Positions 8,801 to 16,821 of a stretch of DNA of 64,000 nt are shown piece after piece. The notes under the pieces were generated by a model that saw nothing but the letters and a program-made list of their open reading frames with translations, was not told the origin of the DNA and did no database searches. The translations under genes were made by a program, and so were the position numbers. This stretch comes from Halomonas dongshanensis (GTDB lineage Bacteria > Pseudomonadota > Gammaproteobacteria > Pseudomonadales > Halomonadaceae). Position 1 is the stretch's first letter, and each line of letters starts with the position of its first letter. Location: positions 186,001-250,000 of the forward strand of contig NZ_JAJISC010000002.1 in NCBI RefSeq assembly GCF_024790395.1, in the 5' to 3' direction.

Positions 8801-9685
8801 ATGTCGTTATCGACGCTGTCGTTGTCGAGCTCGTTCCAGGCGTTGGTCTGTCCGTTGGATGGCCAGCCGCTCACCCTCGGCGATGGCGCCTGGCGCTGCT
8901 CGGCGGGGCATAGCTTCGATGTGGCAAAGCAGGGCTACGTCAATCTATTGCCGGTACAGAACAAGCGCTCAACGGATCCGGGGGATAGCAAAGCGATGGT
9001 GGCGGCGCGCCAGCGATTTTTAAGCGCGGGCTTCTATGCGCCGATTGCCCAGAGGGTGAGCGAGATGACGCTGCAAGAGGCGCCTCCAGCGCCGCTTCGC
9101 TGCCTGGATGCAGGCTGTGGGGAAGGGTATTATCTACGCCAGTTGGCATCACACGCCGCCAATACGCCGCTCGAGCTCGTTGGGCTGGATATCTCCAAGT
9201 GGGCGGTACTCCAAGCCGCAAAGCAGAGCCGCCGGGCGGCTGCCGAGAGCGAGCGAAGCGCCTGCTGGCTGGTAGGCAGCAACGCCAATTTGCCCATCCA
9301 AACGGCGAGTCTCGACCGGCTCTGGTGCCTATTCGGTTTCCCCGTGGCCGAGGAGTTCTCTCGCGTGCTTGCCCCTGGCGGCGTTTGGCTTCAAGGAGAA
9401 GCCGGGCCGAATCACCTGCGCGAGCTTCGGGAAATCATCTACCCGAGCCTCAAGGCCGAGCGCGATACACCCGCCACGCCGCCGCCAAGCTTTCTCTTGG
9501 GCAACGCCGAAACCCTTAGCTATCGCATCACTCTCGACACCCGCGAGGCCATCGCCGATTTGCTGACCATGACCCCGCACCTCTACCGCGCAAGCCCCGA
9601 AGGCCGCGCCCGCGCCCAAGCGCTGGATACATTAAGCCTAACGGTAGAGGTGCGTTTGACCGAATGGGTGAAGGCGGCAAACTGA
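8801..9685 (+). CDS. rlmA: 23S rRNA (guanine-745-N1)-methyltransferase
   Basis: RlmA methylates G745 in helix 35 of 23S rRNA. The 294-residue protein has the N-terminal zinc-ribbon region and then the family hallmark segments KQGYVNLLPVQNKRSTDPGD (about 44-62) and the SAM motif DAGCGEGYY (103-111). In the E. coli protein the zinc is held by Cys-x2-Cys...Cys-x3-His. Here the first pair reads CPLD (Cys17...Asp20), while Cys33 and His37 are kept, so one cysteine ligand is replaced by Asp. The rest of the protein looks intact. It stands alone between two transporter genes. Confidence 0.93.
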   Translation: MSLSTLSLSSSFQALVCPLDGQPLTLGDGAWRCSAGHSFDVAKQGYVNLLPVQNKRSTDPGDSKAMVAARQRFLSAGFYAPIAQRVSEMTLQEAPPAPLRCLDAGCGEGYYLRQLASHAANTPLELVGLDISKWAVLQAAKQSRRAAAESERSACWLVGSNANLPIQTASLDRLWCLFGFPVAEEFSRVLAPGGVWLQGEAGPNHLRELREIIYPSLKAERDTPATPPPSFLLGNAETLSYRITLDTREAIADLLTMTPHLYRASPEGRARAQALDTLSLTVEVRLTEWVKAAN

Positions 9686-9703
9686 TGGTATTAGGCGCCT
9701 TCG

Positions 9704-10873
9704 TTAATGTTGGCGCCGGATGTGCCATTGTAGAAGTACGCCTGCCAAGGCGATCGCTGCGGCTAATAGAGGAAGGACACTTGGGCTTGCCTCTAGGGAA
9801 AGCCAGAGCCCGCCTAGAATAGCGCCGAGTGCGCTGCCAAGATAAAGCGCGGACTCGTTGAGCGCCACGGCTAGGTGTCCATCGCCCTGCGCGCGACGAG
9901 TGTCGAGCAGCGCGCTATTTTGCGGCACCTGCAGCGCCCAGCCTGCGCTACCCCAGAGCGCAATGGGCACTAACGCCAACCAGGGGTGCAGTGAGGCCAT
10001 GAAGGGCAGTACTGCGAGGCTAATGGCCAGCAGCGCCATGATGGTTAGAGCTATGCTGGCATCGCGATATCTATCCGCCAGCGGGCCGATCAGCACACTG
10101 CCCGCAATGCCACCGAGCCCCCACACCCAGAGATAGAGCGTGATCGACACCATCGGTTCGATGTCGAACATGAACGGTGCGATGAACGTATACATGCCAA
10201 GGCTTGCCACCGCTGCCAGTAGCGATACCGAGAGAATCGACAGTGTCGCGGGGTGCTTCAACAGCGCCATTTTATGCGCCAGGGGTACCGACGCTGGGAT
10301 AGGCAGGGCGGGAAGCTTGAGCAGTAGCCCGACAAACGCTATCGCGCCAAGCGTGGTGATTAGCCAAAACGCTACAGCCCAGCCCCAAAGGCCCGCTAGC
10401 TCCAGACTCAGTGGCACGCCAAGCACGGTGCCGCTGGCCATGCCTCCCATCACCAAAGCGATCGATTTACCCTGTCCCATCTTGCTACCGAGCGCCGCGC
10501 AGGCGGCGATACCCAGCGCAAGATAAACGCCAGCGCCAACACCGGCCAGCGCTCGCCATGCCATCAATAGAGGGAAGCTCGGAGCGAGGGCGCTTGCCGC
10601 GTTGGCCAAGGCAAATAACAAGAGCGCCCCTAGAAGCCCCGCGCGCTGATAGTGGCGAGGCAGTAGCGCGACCACTACCGGTGACGCAAGCCCGTAAGCC
10701 AGAGTGAACGCGGTGACCAGTTGCCCTGTTGCCGCTTGTGAAACGTCCAGCGCTTGGGCAATCAGTGGCATGAGCCCGGCGGTAGCGTAGGAAGCCATAC
10801 CAAGCGCGAAGGCGCCCAGAGCGATCAGTTGAACGGAAATACGCGCCGTCTCAGAAGACGAGGAAGGTGTCAT
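9704..10873 (-). CDS. MFS transporter (AraJ/Bcr-like 12-TM exporter)
   Basis: A 389-residue major facilitator with twelve hydrophobic segments and an N-half typical of drug or sugar efflux MFS proteins. The loop between TM2 and TM3 (LPRHYQRAGLL) is a degenerate family motif. The start ATG is preceded by GGAGAGG. It is divergent from an MmyB-type HTH regulator, an arrangement in which the regulator usually controls the exporter. The substrate is unknown. It converges on rlmA with 18 bases between stops. Confidence 0.88.
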   Translation of the reverse strand: MTPSSSSETARISVQLIALGAFALGMASYATAGLMPLIAQALDVSQAATGQLVTAFTLAYGLASPVVVALLPRHYQRAGLLGALLLFALANAASALAPSFPLLMAWRALAGVGAGVYLALGIAACAALGSKMGQGKSIALVMGGMASGTVLGVPLSLELAGLWGWAVAFWLITTLGAIAFVGLLLKLPALPIPASVPLAHKMALLKHPATLSILSVSLLAAVASLGMYTFIAPFMFDIEPMVSITLYLWVWGLGGIAGSVLIGPLADRYRDASIALTIMALLAISLAVLPFMASLHPWLALVPIALWGSAGWALQVPQNSALLDTRRAQGDGHLAVALNESALYLGSALGAILGGLWLSLEASPSVLPLLAAAIALAGVLLQWHIRRQH

Positions 10874-10966
10874 GAAGCCTCTCCATGAAGAAGGAAAGGC
10901 GTTATTCTGGCGAGGTGCTATAGGGGGTACAATTTAACCCTTTATACTATTACTAGGAGCAATGCC

Positions 10967-11794
10967 ATGGGGGCAACGCGCGCTTTGGAGCGCACCCGCA
11001 GTGAGCTTTCCGAGTTTCTCAAAAGCCGTCGGGAGCGGATCACTCCGCAGGAGGTAGGTTTGCCCGCCGGTACGAGGCGCCGTACTCCTGGGCTCCGTCG
11101 CGAAGAAGTCGCGGCCCTGGCCGGGGTCGGGCTGACTTGGTACACCTGGCTCGAGCAAGGCCGCGAGATTCGCGCCTCGAGCGCTTTTCTCGATCGCCTA
11201 GCGAGCACGTTGAAACTGGACGCCGCCGAGCGGCGCCACCTTTTTTTGCTCGCCCACCAGCGCTTGCCTGTCGAGCCTGGCAAGACCCGCTGCGACGTGC
11301 CCCCTATCTTGCGTAATCTAATGGATGACCTGCCCCATCGGCCTGCCTATTTGCTCAATTTGCGCTGGGATGTATTGGCCTGGAATAACGCCGCCGATCG
11401 CCTCTTCGAGTTTTCGGCCAATCCAGCGCAAGAGCGCAATCTCCTCTGGTTGCTGTTTACCGATGAACGTGTCAGGGCATTGTTCGACCCCTGGGAAGCT
11501 CAGGTGAAGCAGATGCTGGGAAGCTTCAAGCGCGACGCTGCTAACGCATTCGACGATGCCCCTTTCCAATCCTTGATCGCGCTATTGAAAAATGTCTCCC
11601 CAGACTTTGCGCGCTGGTGGCCGAGCCAGGACATCGACGGCCCGTGTCTTGGTGTGCGCCATTTGCGCTTGCCTGGGGCGGGCGTCATCGACGTTGACCA
11701 TACCTCGCTGATCACCGATGCCGACCGCCATTTGCGCTTGGTGTATTACGCCCCGCGTGGTGCAGCATTCAGGGCGTGGTTTGAAGATGTGTAG
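10967..11794 (+). CDS. MmyB-type XRE transcriptional regulator
   Basis: A 275-residue regulator. The N-terminal XRE HTH (about 10-80) contains the diagnostic RRTPGLRREEVAALAGVG and WYTWLEQGR. The C-terminal MmyB-like ligand-binding domain (PAS-like) contains YLLNLRWDVLAWNNAADRLF. The family is best known from the methylenomycin regulator MmyB and commonly sits beside exporters or reductases. ATG 10967 follows AGGAG. It is divergent from the MFS exporter, which it probably controls. Just downstream lies the broken response regulator remnant. Confidence 0.9.
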   Translation: MGATRALERTRSELSEFLKSRRERITPQEVGLPAGTRRRTPGLRREEVAALAGVGLTWYTWLEQGREIRASSAFLDRLASTLKLDAAERRHLFLLAHQRLPVEPGKTRCDVPPILRNLMDDLPHRPAYLLNLRWDVLAWNNAADRLFEFSANPAQERNLLWLLFTDERVRALFDPWEAQVKQMLGSFKRDAANAFDDAPFQSLIALLKNVSPDFARWWPSQDIDGPCLGVRHLRLPGAGVIDVDHTSLITDADRHLRLVYYAPRGAAFRAWFEDV

Positions 11795-11816
11795 TGCGTT
11801 ATCGACGGCTGAGCTA

Positions 11817-11957
11817 ATGTTACGTGTCTGTAAAATCGATGTATGCGTGAGTAGGCTGCGTCAGCACCTGGGCGGCAATCCGCGCTCGCCTACGCTACTG
11901 CATACAGTGCGCCATCAGGGCTATCGGCTGAGTGTCGAACACGTGGAAAAACTATGA
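11817..11957 (+). pseudogene. 3' remnant of an OmpR-family response regulator
   Basis: Only the last ~46 codons of a winged-helix response regulator survive. The stretch IDVCVSRLRQHLGG, then NPRSPTLLHTVRHQGYRLS, matches the recognition helix and C-terminal hairpin of OmpR/PhoB proteins. The receiver domain with its phospho-Asp and the first part of the DNA-binding domain are missing; the preceding DNA belongs to the MmyB gene and a ~20-base junction. The stop overlaps the kinase start as ATGA (11954-11957), so the original regulator-kinase coupling is preserved. A 5' deletion, perhaps when the MmyB/MFS block arrived, is inferred. Confidence 0.8.
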
Positions 11958-13366
11958 GGCAAGGTATTCGGCGCTGCTTACCGAAAACGCTCTACTGGCG
12001 GCTGGTGCTGATTTTGATGGTCGGGATGATCGCCGCTCAGGTATTGACTAGCAGCGTCTGGTATCAGGTGCGCCACACCGAAGCGATGGAGATTCCGCTG
12101 CGGGTGGCTGCTGCCCGTTTGGCCGATCTTCAGCGTCTGGCTAATCGCAATCCCGAGCTTTTCCAGGCCAGAATCGAGACGTTCGACCGTGACGGTTTTC
12201 ATCTTTCTCTCGGGTTGCCAAGCGATGACTTCACGGGGTCTGACACCACCGCCCAATCACTTTTGAAACGTGCCTTCGCCGGACAGGGAGGCAACCCCGA
12301 CGCCGTTACACTTAGGCGGGCCACGCTGATCACGGAAGATGAAGAACCGATAGGCTGGTGGGGGCTGGCCAGCAATGCCGCCTCCGAGGTGCGCTTGGAA
12401 ATGACGCTGGTGCTGGATGCCGACCGTGCGTTAAACGTCGACATGCAAATGGGCCAGGGCTGGAGTAGCCGCTCGATCTTCGATGACGCCTGGGACTATT
12501 TGCTGCGCCTTTATATCGTGCGGATTGCGGTGTTGATGCTGTTGGCGTTAGTGGCGGTACGCCTCGCCGTAGGGCCAGTGAATCGCCTCGCCGAAGCAGC
12601 GCAGCGCTTGGGGAACGACATCCGCCAGCCACCGCTGCCCGACCGAGGGCCCATCGAAGTACGCCGTGCGGCAGCGGCGTTCAATACCATGCAGCAGCGG
12701 TTGGTAAAGCACCTGGCCCAGCGCACGCGCTTTCTAGCGGCCATCTCCCATGACCTACGCTCACCCATTACCCGGCTGCGCCTGAGGACCGAAATGCTCG
12801 CCGACGAGACGCTCAAGGCAAGCTTCAGGCGTGACCTGGAGAGCATGGAGTCGATGGTGGCGGCAACGCTGGATACCCTGCAGCAGCAGGGTCTGGACGA
12901 GGCATTCGAAAAAACGGACGTTGCCTCGATTCTGCGCGGCATCCAGGCCGACCAAGCCGAGCAGGGCAGGCACATCGACCTACGCGGCGAGGTGAGCCGC
13001 CCCCTCTATGCGCATCCGCAGAGTTTGCAGCGCGCGGTCAACAATCTGGTAGAAAACGCCCTGCGCTATGGGCTTTCACCCGGCGCCGAGACGAGCGTGA
13101 CGATCGCCGTCGAGCAGACGCCGATGCTGCTTTGCATCAGCGTGCTCGACCGCGGCCCGGGTATCGAGGAGGAGGAACTCGGCCGCGTCACCGAGCCCTT
13201 CTATCGACTGGAGGCATCGCGTAACCGCAGCACCGGCGGCTACGGGTTGGGGTTGAGCATCGTACAGACCGTCGCCGAGGCACACCATGGCACCCTCATC
13301 CTGCGTAACCGCAAAGGCGGCGGGCTCGAAGCGCGCCTCGAACTACCCTATGGTGATCATGCTTGA
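11954..13366 (+). CDS. Sensor histidine kinase (orphaned, EnvZ/CpxA-like)
   Basis: A 470-residue inner-membrane kinase with TM segments at about 15-35 and 185-203 flanking a ~150-residue periplasmic sensor. A HAMP domain (about 205-258) follows, then the H-box ISHDLRSPITRLR with His266, N-box NNLVENALRYG (Asn368), G1 DRGPGIEEEE (399-408) and G2 GGYGLGLS (428-435). All catalytic motifs are intact. Its cognate response regulator survives only as a 3' stub upstream, so it must signal to an unlinked regulator or be decaying. The symporter and TonB receptor genes follow closely, suggesting they were its targets or operon partners (inference). Confidence 0.92.
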   Translation: MRQGIRRCLPKTLYWRLVLILMVGMIAAQVLTSSVWYQVRHTEAMEIPLRVAAARLADLQRLANRNPELFQARIETFDRDGFHLSLGLPSDDFTGSDTTAQSLLKRAFAGQGGNPDAVTLRRATLITEDEEPIGWWGLASNAASEVRLEMTLVLDADRALNVDMQMGQGWSSRSIFDDAWDYLLRLYIVRIAVLMLLALVAVRLAVGPVNRLAEAAQRLGNDIRQPPLPDRGPIEVRRAAAAFNTMQQRLVKHLAQRTRFLAAISHDLRSPITRLRLRTEMLADETLKASFRRDLESMESMVAATLDTLQQQGLDEAFEKTDVASILRGIQADQAEQGRHIDLRGEVSRPLYAHPQSLQRAVNNLVENALRYGLSPGAETSVTIAVEQTPMLLCISVLDRGPGIEEEELGRVTEPFYRLEASRNRSTGGYGLGLSIVQTVAEAHHGTLILRNRKGGGLEARLELPYGDHA

Positions 13367-13387
13367 GAGGTTTTAAGGATTAACCAG

Positions 13388-14632
13388 ATGACGACACTAT
13401 TGAAGGGATATCTACGCGCTTCGCTGATACTGCGCATCACCATTGCGCTGGTGCTTGGCGTTGCGGTTGGGCTCGTGGGCGGCGAGTGGGTGGACACGTG
13501 GCTTTCGCCGCTGGGCGATCTGCTGCTGCGCCTGCTGACCTTTTTGATCGTACCGATCGTGCTGTTTACGTTGATGGTGGGGGTGAACCAGACCCAAGAG
13601 GGGAGTGTGGGGCGTATCAGCCTCAAGGTTTTGGCCTACTACCTGACCTCATCGGCCTTCGCCATCGTGGTGGGGCTTTGCGTGGCCACGCTGTTGAACC
13701 CGGGGAGTAACACCACGCCAGATGAAAGCGCGAGCTTTTCGGTACCCGAGAACCCAGGCGTGGTCAGCGCGCTTTTGAACATCGTGCCCGATAACCTCTT
13801 TGGCGCGTTCACAGAACTCAACATGCTGGGCATCATCTTCACCGCGCTGGTGTTCGGTATCGCGCTTGCCAAGATGCGCCGCTCGGCGGCCCAGCGTGAC
13901 GCCGGTGAGCGCCTCTACGGCGTTATCGAGGCGCTCAATGATCTAACCCTCAAGGTCATGTCCGGTGTGCTGCACTACGTGCCTATTGGCGTGTTCGCCA
14001 TCGTCGCGGGAACGGTGAGTCAGCAGGGGCTGGGCACCCTGCTGGCGCTGGGCGACATGGTGCTGGTGCTTTACGCAGCGCTCGCCGTGCAGCTTCTCCT
14101 TTACTGTGGCGCGCTGCGTCTGTTCGGTGTGGGCGTGCTGGGCTTCTTTCGCGAAGCGCGCGCACCTCTGGCCACGGCCTTCGCTACGCAAAGCAGCTCC
14201 GGCACGCTGCCGCTAACGGTGAACGCGGCGCAGCGCCTGGGGATTTCGAAAAGCATCTACGGCTTTAGCCTACCGCTGGGCGCGACCATGAACATGGATG
14301 GTGCGGCGATCCGTATCGCCATCTCTGCCGTGTTTGCCGCCAACGTGATCGGTATGCCGCTCGATTTTACCAGCATGGTGCAGATCGTTTTGATCGGCAC
14401 GCTGGTGTCGGTCGGCACCGCAGGCGTGCCCGGAGCGGGCATCATCATGATTGCGACCGTCTTCACCCAGGTGGGGCTTCCCATCGAAGTGGTGGGGCTC
14501 TTGACGGCCATCGATGCGCTAGTCGGCATGGGGGCGACGGCGCTCAACGTGACCGGCGACCTTGTCGGCACCGCCATTATCGACAAGAGTGAAGAGAGGC
14601 ACCAGGGCTTAGCGAACGGAAGAAGCATATAA
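13388..14632 (+). CDS. Dicarboxylate/amino acid:cation symporter (DAACS family)
   Basis: A 414-residue GltP/DctA/SstT-family secondary transporter. The hallmark hairpin QSSSGTLPLTVNAAQ is at about 269-283, GATMNMDGAA at about 298-307, and the C-terminal DALVGMGATALNVTGD segment binds substrate and cation. About eight membrane helices and two re-entrant loops are expected. It begins 21 bases after the histidine kinase and ends 11 bases before the TonB-dependent receptor, so the three are probably co-transcribed. The substrate could be a C4-dicarboxylate, glutamate/aspartate or serine; sequence alone does not decide. Confidence 0.9.
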   Translation: MTTLLKGYLRASLILRITIALVLGVAVGLVGGEWVDTWLSPLGDLLLRLLTFLIVPIVLFTLMVGVNQTQEGSVGRISLKVLAYYLTSSAFAIVVGLCVATLLNPGSNTTPDESASFSVPENPGVVSALLNIVPDNLFGAFTELNMLGIIFTALVFGIALAKMRRSAAQRDAGERLYGVIEALNDLTLKVMSGVLHYVPIGVFAIVAGTVSQQGLGTLLALGDMVLVLYAALAVQLLLYCGALRLFGVGVLGFFREARAPLATAFATQSSSGTLPLTVNAAQRLGISKSIYGFSLPLGATMNMDGAAIRIAISAVFAANVIGMPLDFTSMVQIVLIGTLVSVGTAGVPGAGIIMIATVFTQVGLPIEVVGLLTAIDALVGMGATALNVTGDLVGTAIIDKSEERHQGLANGRSI

Positions 14633-14643
14633 GCGAGGGAACC

Positions 14644-16752
14644 GTGTTCAAATTTCTTATACCGTTATCTTCGGCGGGTCTAATGGTAGGCAGCAGCGCC
14701 TGGGCGCAGGCGCCGCTGCCGAGCCAAAGTCCGCTGCCGAGTGAAAGCGCCGTTCGTGAGTATCGGGCCGAGGATGGCCACGTCAGTGATCACCAAGTCT
14801 TGCCGACGGTCTCGGTTAGCGCGCCGCGTCTGGCGCGTGAGCTTTACGCGACCCCGGCGGCGATATCGACCGTCGAGCGCGAGAGCATCGCACGTGGCCA
14901 GCAGCGCGTGCGTCTCGATGAGTCGCTGGCGGGCGTGCCGGGGGTGTATCTACAAAACCGCGACAACTTCGCCCAGGGACAGCGCATCGCCATTCGGGGT
15001 TTTGGCTCGCGCGCAGCCTTTGGCGTGCGTGGCATCACCGTTCGAGTCGATGGTATTCCCTATACGCTGCCGGATGGTCAGGCGCAGCTGGATGCCATCG
15101 ATCTTGAAAGCGCCGAGCGTATCGAGGTGATTCGGGGGCCGGCGGCCGTGGCCTACGGCAACGCTGCCGGTGGGGTAATCGACATCACCACGGCGCGCGG
15201 CGATGACGCCGAAGGTTGGTACGCGCGCGCTAGCGGCGGCAGCGATGGCTACCGAAAGGCCTCGTTGCGCCACGGCGGAAGCGTTGGTGACTGGTCGCAC
15301 CATATCAGCGTGTCGGCGCTGGGCGTCGATGGCTATCGCGAGCGCAGCAGTACCGAAAAGTACCTGCTCAACGCCAACGTGCGTCGCGAGCTTGGCAGCG
15401 CGCGTGCGCTCACGCTGATGCTTAACCTGCTCGAAAACCCGCGCTCACAGGACCCCGGCGCGCTGACGCTTGCCGAAGTGAGCCGCGGGCGCGATCAGGC
15501 GGCGCCCAATGCCCTGGCGCTGGATGCGGGGCAGCGCGTCGACCAGCAGCTTATTGGCCTGCACTACGAGGATCTTGCCGCAGGGCCGGGGGAGCTGCAC
15601 GTGCGCGGCTTCTATTCCCAGCGCGACTTCGAGCAGCAACTGCCTTACGTGGGCGATAGCCGCCTTGGCTACCAGCGGGACTACTACGGCGGCAGCGTCG
15701 AGTATCGTCAGTCGTTCGAGACGCTGCCGATTCCGCTGAGCTATGTGGCGGGCATCGATGCGGCGCGCCAAGAGGATGATCGTTTCAGGCGCCAGGTGAG
15801 TGCCCAGGGCGCGGTGGGGGAGACGCTGGTTACCGAACGGCAAACGGCCTCCTCACTCGGGCTCTTCTGGCAGGGCGATGCCGAACTGACCGAACAGTGG
15901 CTGCTGTCGCTTGGTGCACGCTTTGATCGTGTCGCGCTGGATACCGATGACCGCTTACGCCGCGAGGGCGACGCCAGCGGCGAGCGTACCTTTACCGAGT
16001 GGAGCGGGTCGCTGGGGCTGAGTTATCGATACCTGCCCGAGCATCAGGTCTATTTCAGCACCGGCACTGCCTTCGAAACGCCGACCTTCACCGAGTTTGC
16101 CAATCCGGCAGGCGCTGGGTTCAACCCAGGTATCGAGCCGCAGAAGGCGTGGAATCGCGAGCTAGGTATGCGCGGCTATCTCGCTTCACAGGCGCTTGAG
16201 TATGATGTGGCGCTGTTCTCGGTCGAGGTGCGCGATGAGCTCGTTCCCTTCGAGCAGGGCGGGCGCACCTTCTATGAGAACGCTGGAGATACCTCGCGCG
16301 ACGGCGTGGAGCTGGCGCTTGGCTGGCAGTGGGCTGACGCCTGGCGCTGGGATACGGCGCTGACGCTGGCGCGCTATCGTTTCGACCGCTTCGAGACACC
16401 AGCGGAAAGCGTCGACGGCAACCGCCTGCCGGGCCTGCCCGAGCGAACCTGGAATAACCAACTGACGTGGCAGTCAGGCGAGCGCTTCGCCACCGTCGAA
16501 GCCCAGTACGTGGGCAGTCAAGTAGCCGATAACGCCAACGAGGTGGGGGTGGATAGCTATTGGCTGGTCAACCTGCGCGCGGGTGATGGCTGGGCACTAG
16601 GGGGGAATACGTCGCTCAATGTCTTCGCGGGCGTGCGTAATCTGTTTGATCGTGAGTACTACGGTAACCTGCGTATCAACGCTAATTTCGGCCGCTACTA
16701 CGAACCCGCACCCGGGCGCACCTTCTACGCCGGTATCGAAACGCGCTTCTAA
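14644..16752 (+). CDS. TonB-dependent outer membrane receptor
   Basis: A 702-residue outer-membrane receptor. It has a signal peptide (MFKFLIPLSSAGLMVGSSAWAQ), a TonB-box region around LPTVSVSAP (about 54-62), a plug domain (about 70-180, with IAIRGFGSRAAFGVRG and RIEVIRGPAAVAYGNAAGGV) and a 22-strand barrel ending in FYAGIETRF with the terminal Phe used for barrel assembly. The GTG start at 14644 has GAGGGA upstream. It resembles FecA-like receptors. Its genetic linkage is to a two-component kinase and a carboxylate symporter, not to the siderophore block at 42-49 kb, so a ferric-carboxylate or other carboxylate ligand is possible (inference). No Fur-like box was seen just upstream. Confidence 0.9.
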   Translation: MFKFLIPLSSAGLMVGSSAWAQAPLPSQSPLPSESAVREYRAEDGHVSDHQVLPTVSVSAPRLARELYATPAAISTVERESIARGQQRVRLDESLAGVPGVYLQNRDNFAQGQRIAIRGFGSRAAFGVRGITVRVDGIPYTLPDGQAQLDAIDLESAERIEVIRGPAAVAYGNAAGGVIDITTARGDDAEGWYARASGGSDGYRKASLRHGGSVGDWSHHISVSALGVDGYRERSSTEKYLLNANVRRELGSARALTLMLNLLENPRSQDPGALTLAEVSRGRDQAAPNALALDAGQRVDQQLIGLHYEDLAAGPGELHVRGFYSQRDFEQQLPYVGDSRLGYQRDYYGGSVEYRQSFETLPIPLSYVAGIDAARQEDDRFRRQVSAQGAVGETLVTERQTASSLGLFWQGDAELTEQWLLSLGARFDRVALDTDDRLRREGDASGERTFTEWSGSLGLSYRYLPEHQVYFSTGTAFETPTFTEFANPAGAGFNPGIEPQKAWNRELGMRGYLASQALEYDVALFSVEVRDELVPFEQGGRTFYENAGDTSRDGVELALGWQWADAWRWDTALTLARYRFDRFETPAESVDGNRLPGLPERTWNNQLTWQSGERFATVEAQYVGSQVADNANEVGVDSYWLVNLRAGDGWALGGNTSLNVFAGVRNLFDREYYGNLRINANFGRYYEPAPGRTFYAGIETRF

Positions 16753-16772
16753 AAAGCTAGACGCAACCGCGA

Positions 16773-16810
16773 AACCAACACGGGCAGCCCTAAGGCTGCC
16801 CGTGTTGGTT
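16773..16810. terminator. Bidirectional hairpin terminator between TonB receptor and gcd
   Basis: A perfect 17-bp stem (16773-16789 with 16794-16810) closes a four-base loop ctaa. It sits between the convergent receptor and glucose dehydrogenase genes. The T-tract is short on either side, but the stem is long and GC-rich. It likely stops both transcripts. Confidence 0.85.
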
Positions 16811-16821
16811 GGCGTTGCGCG

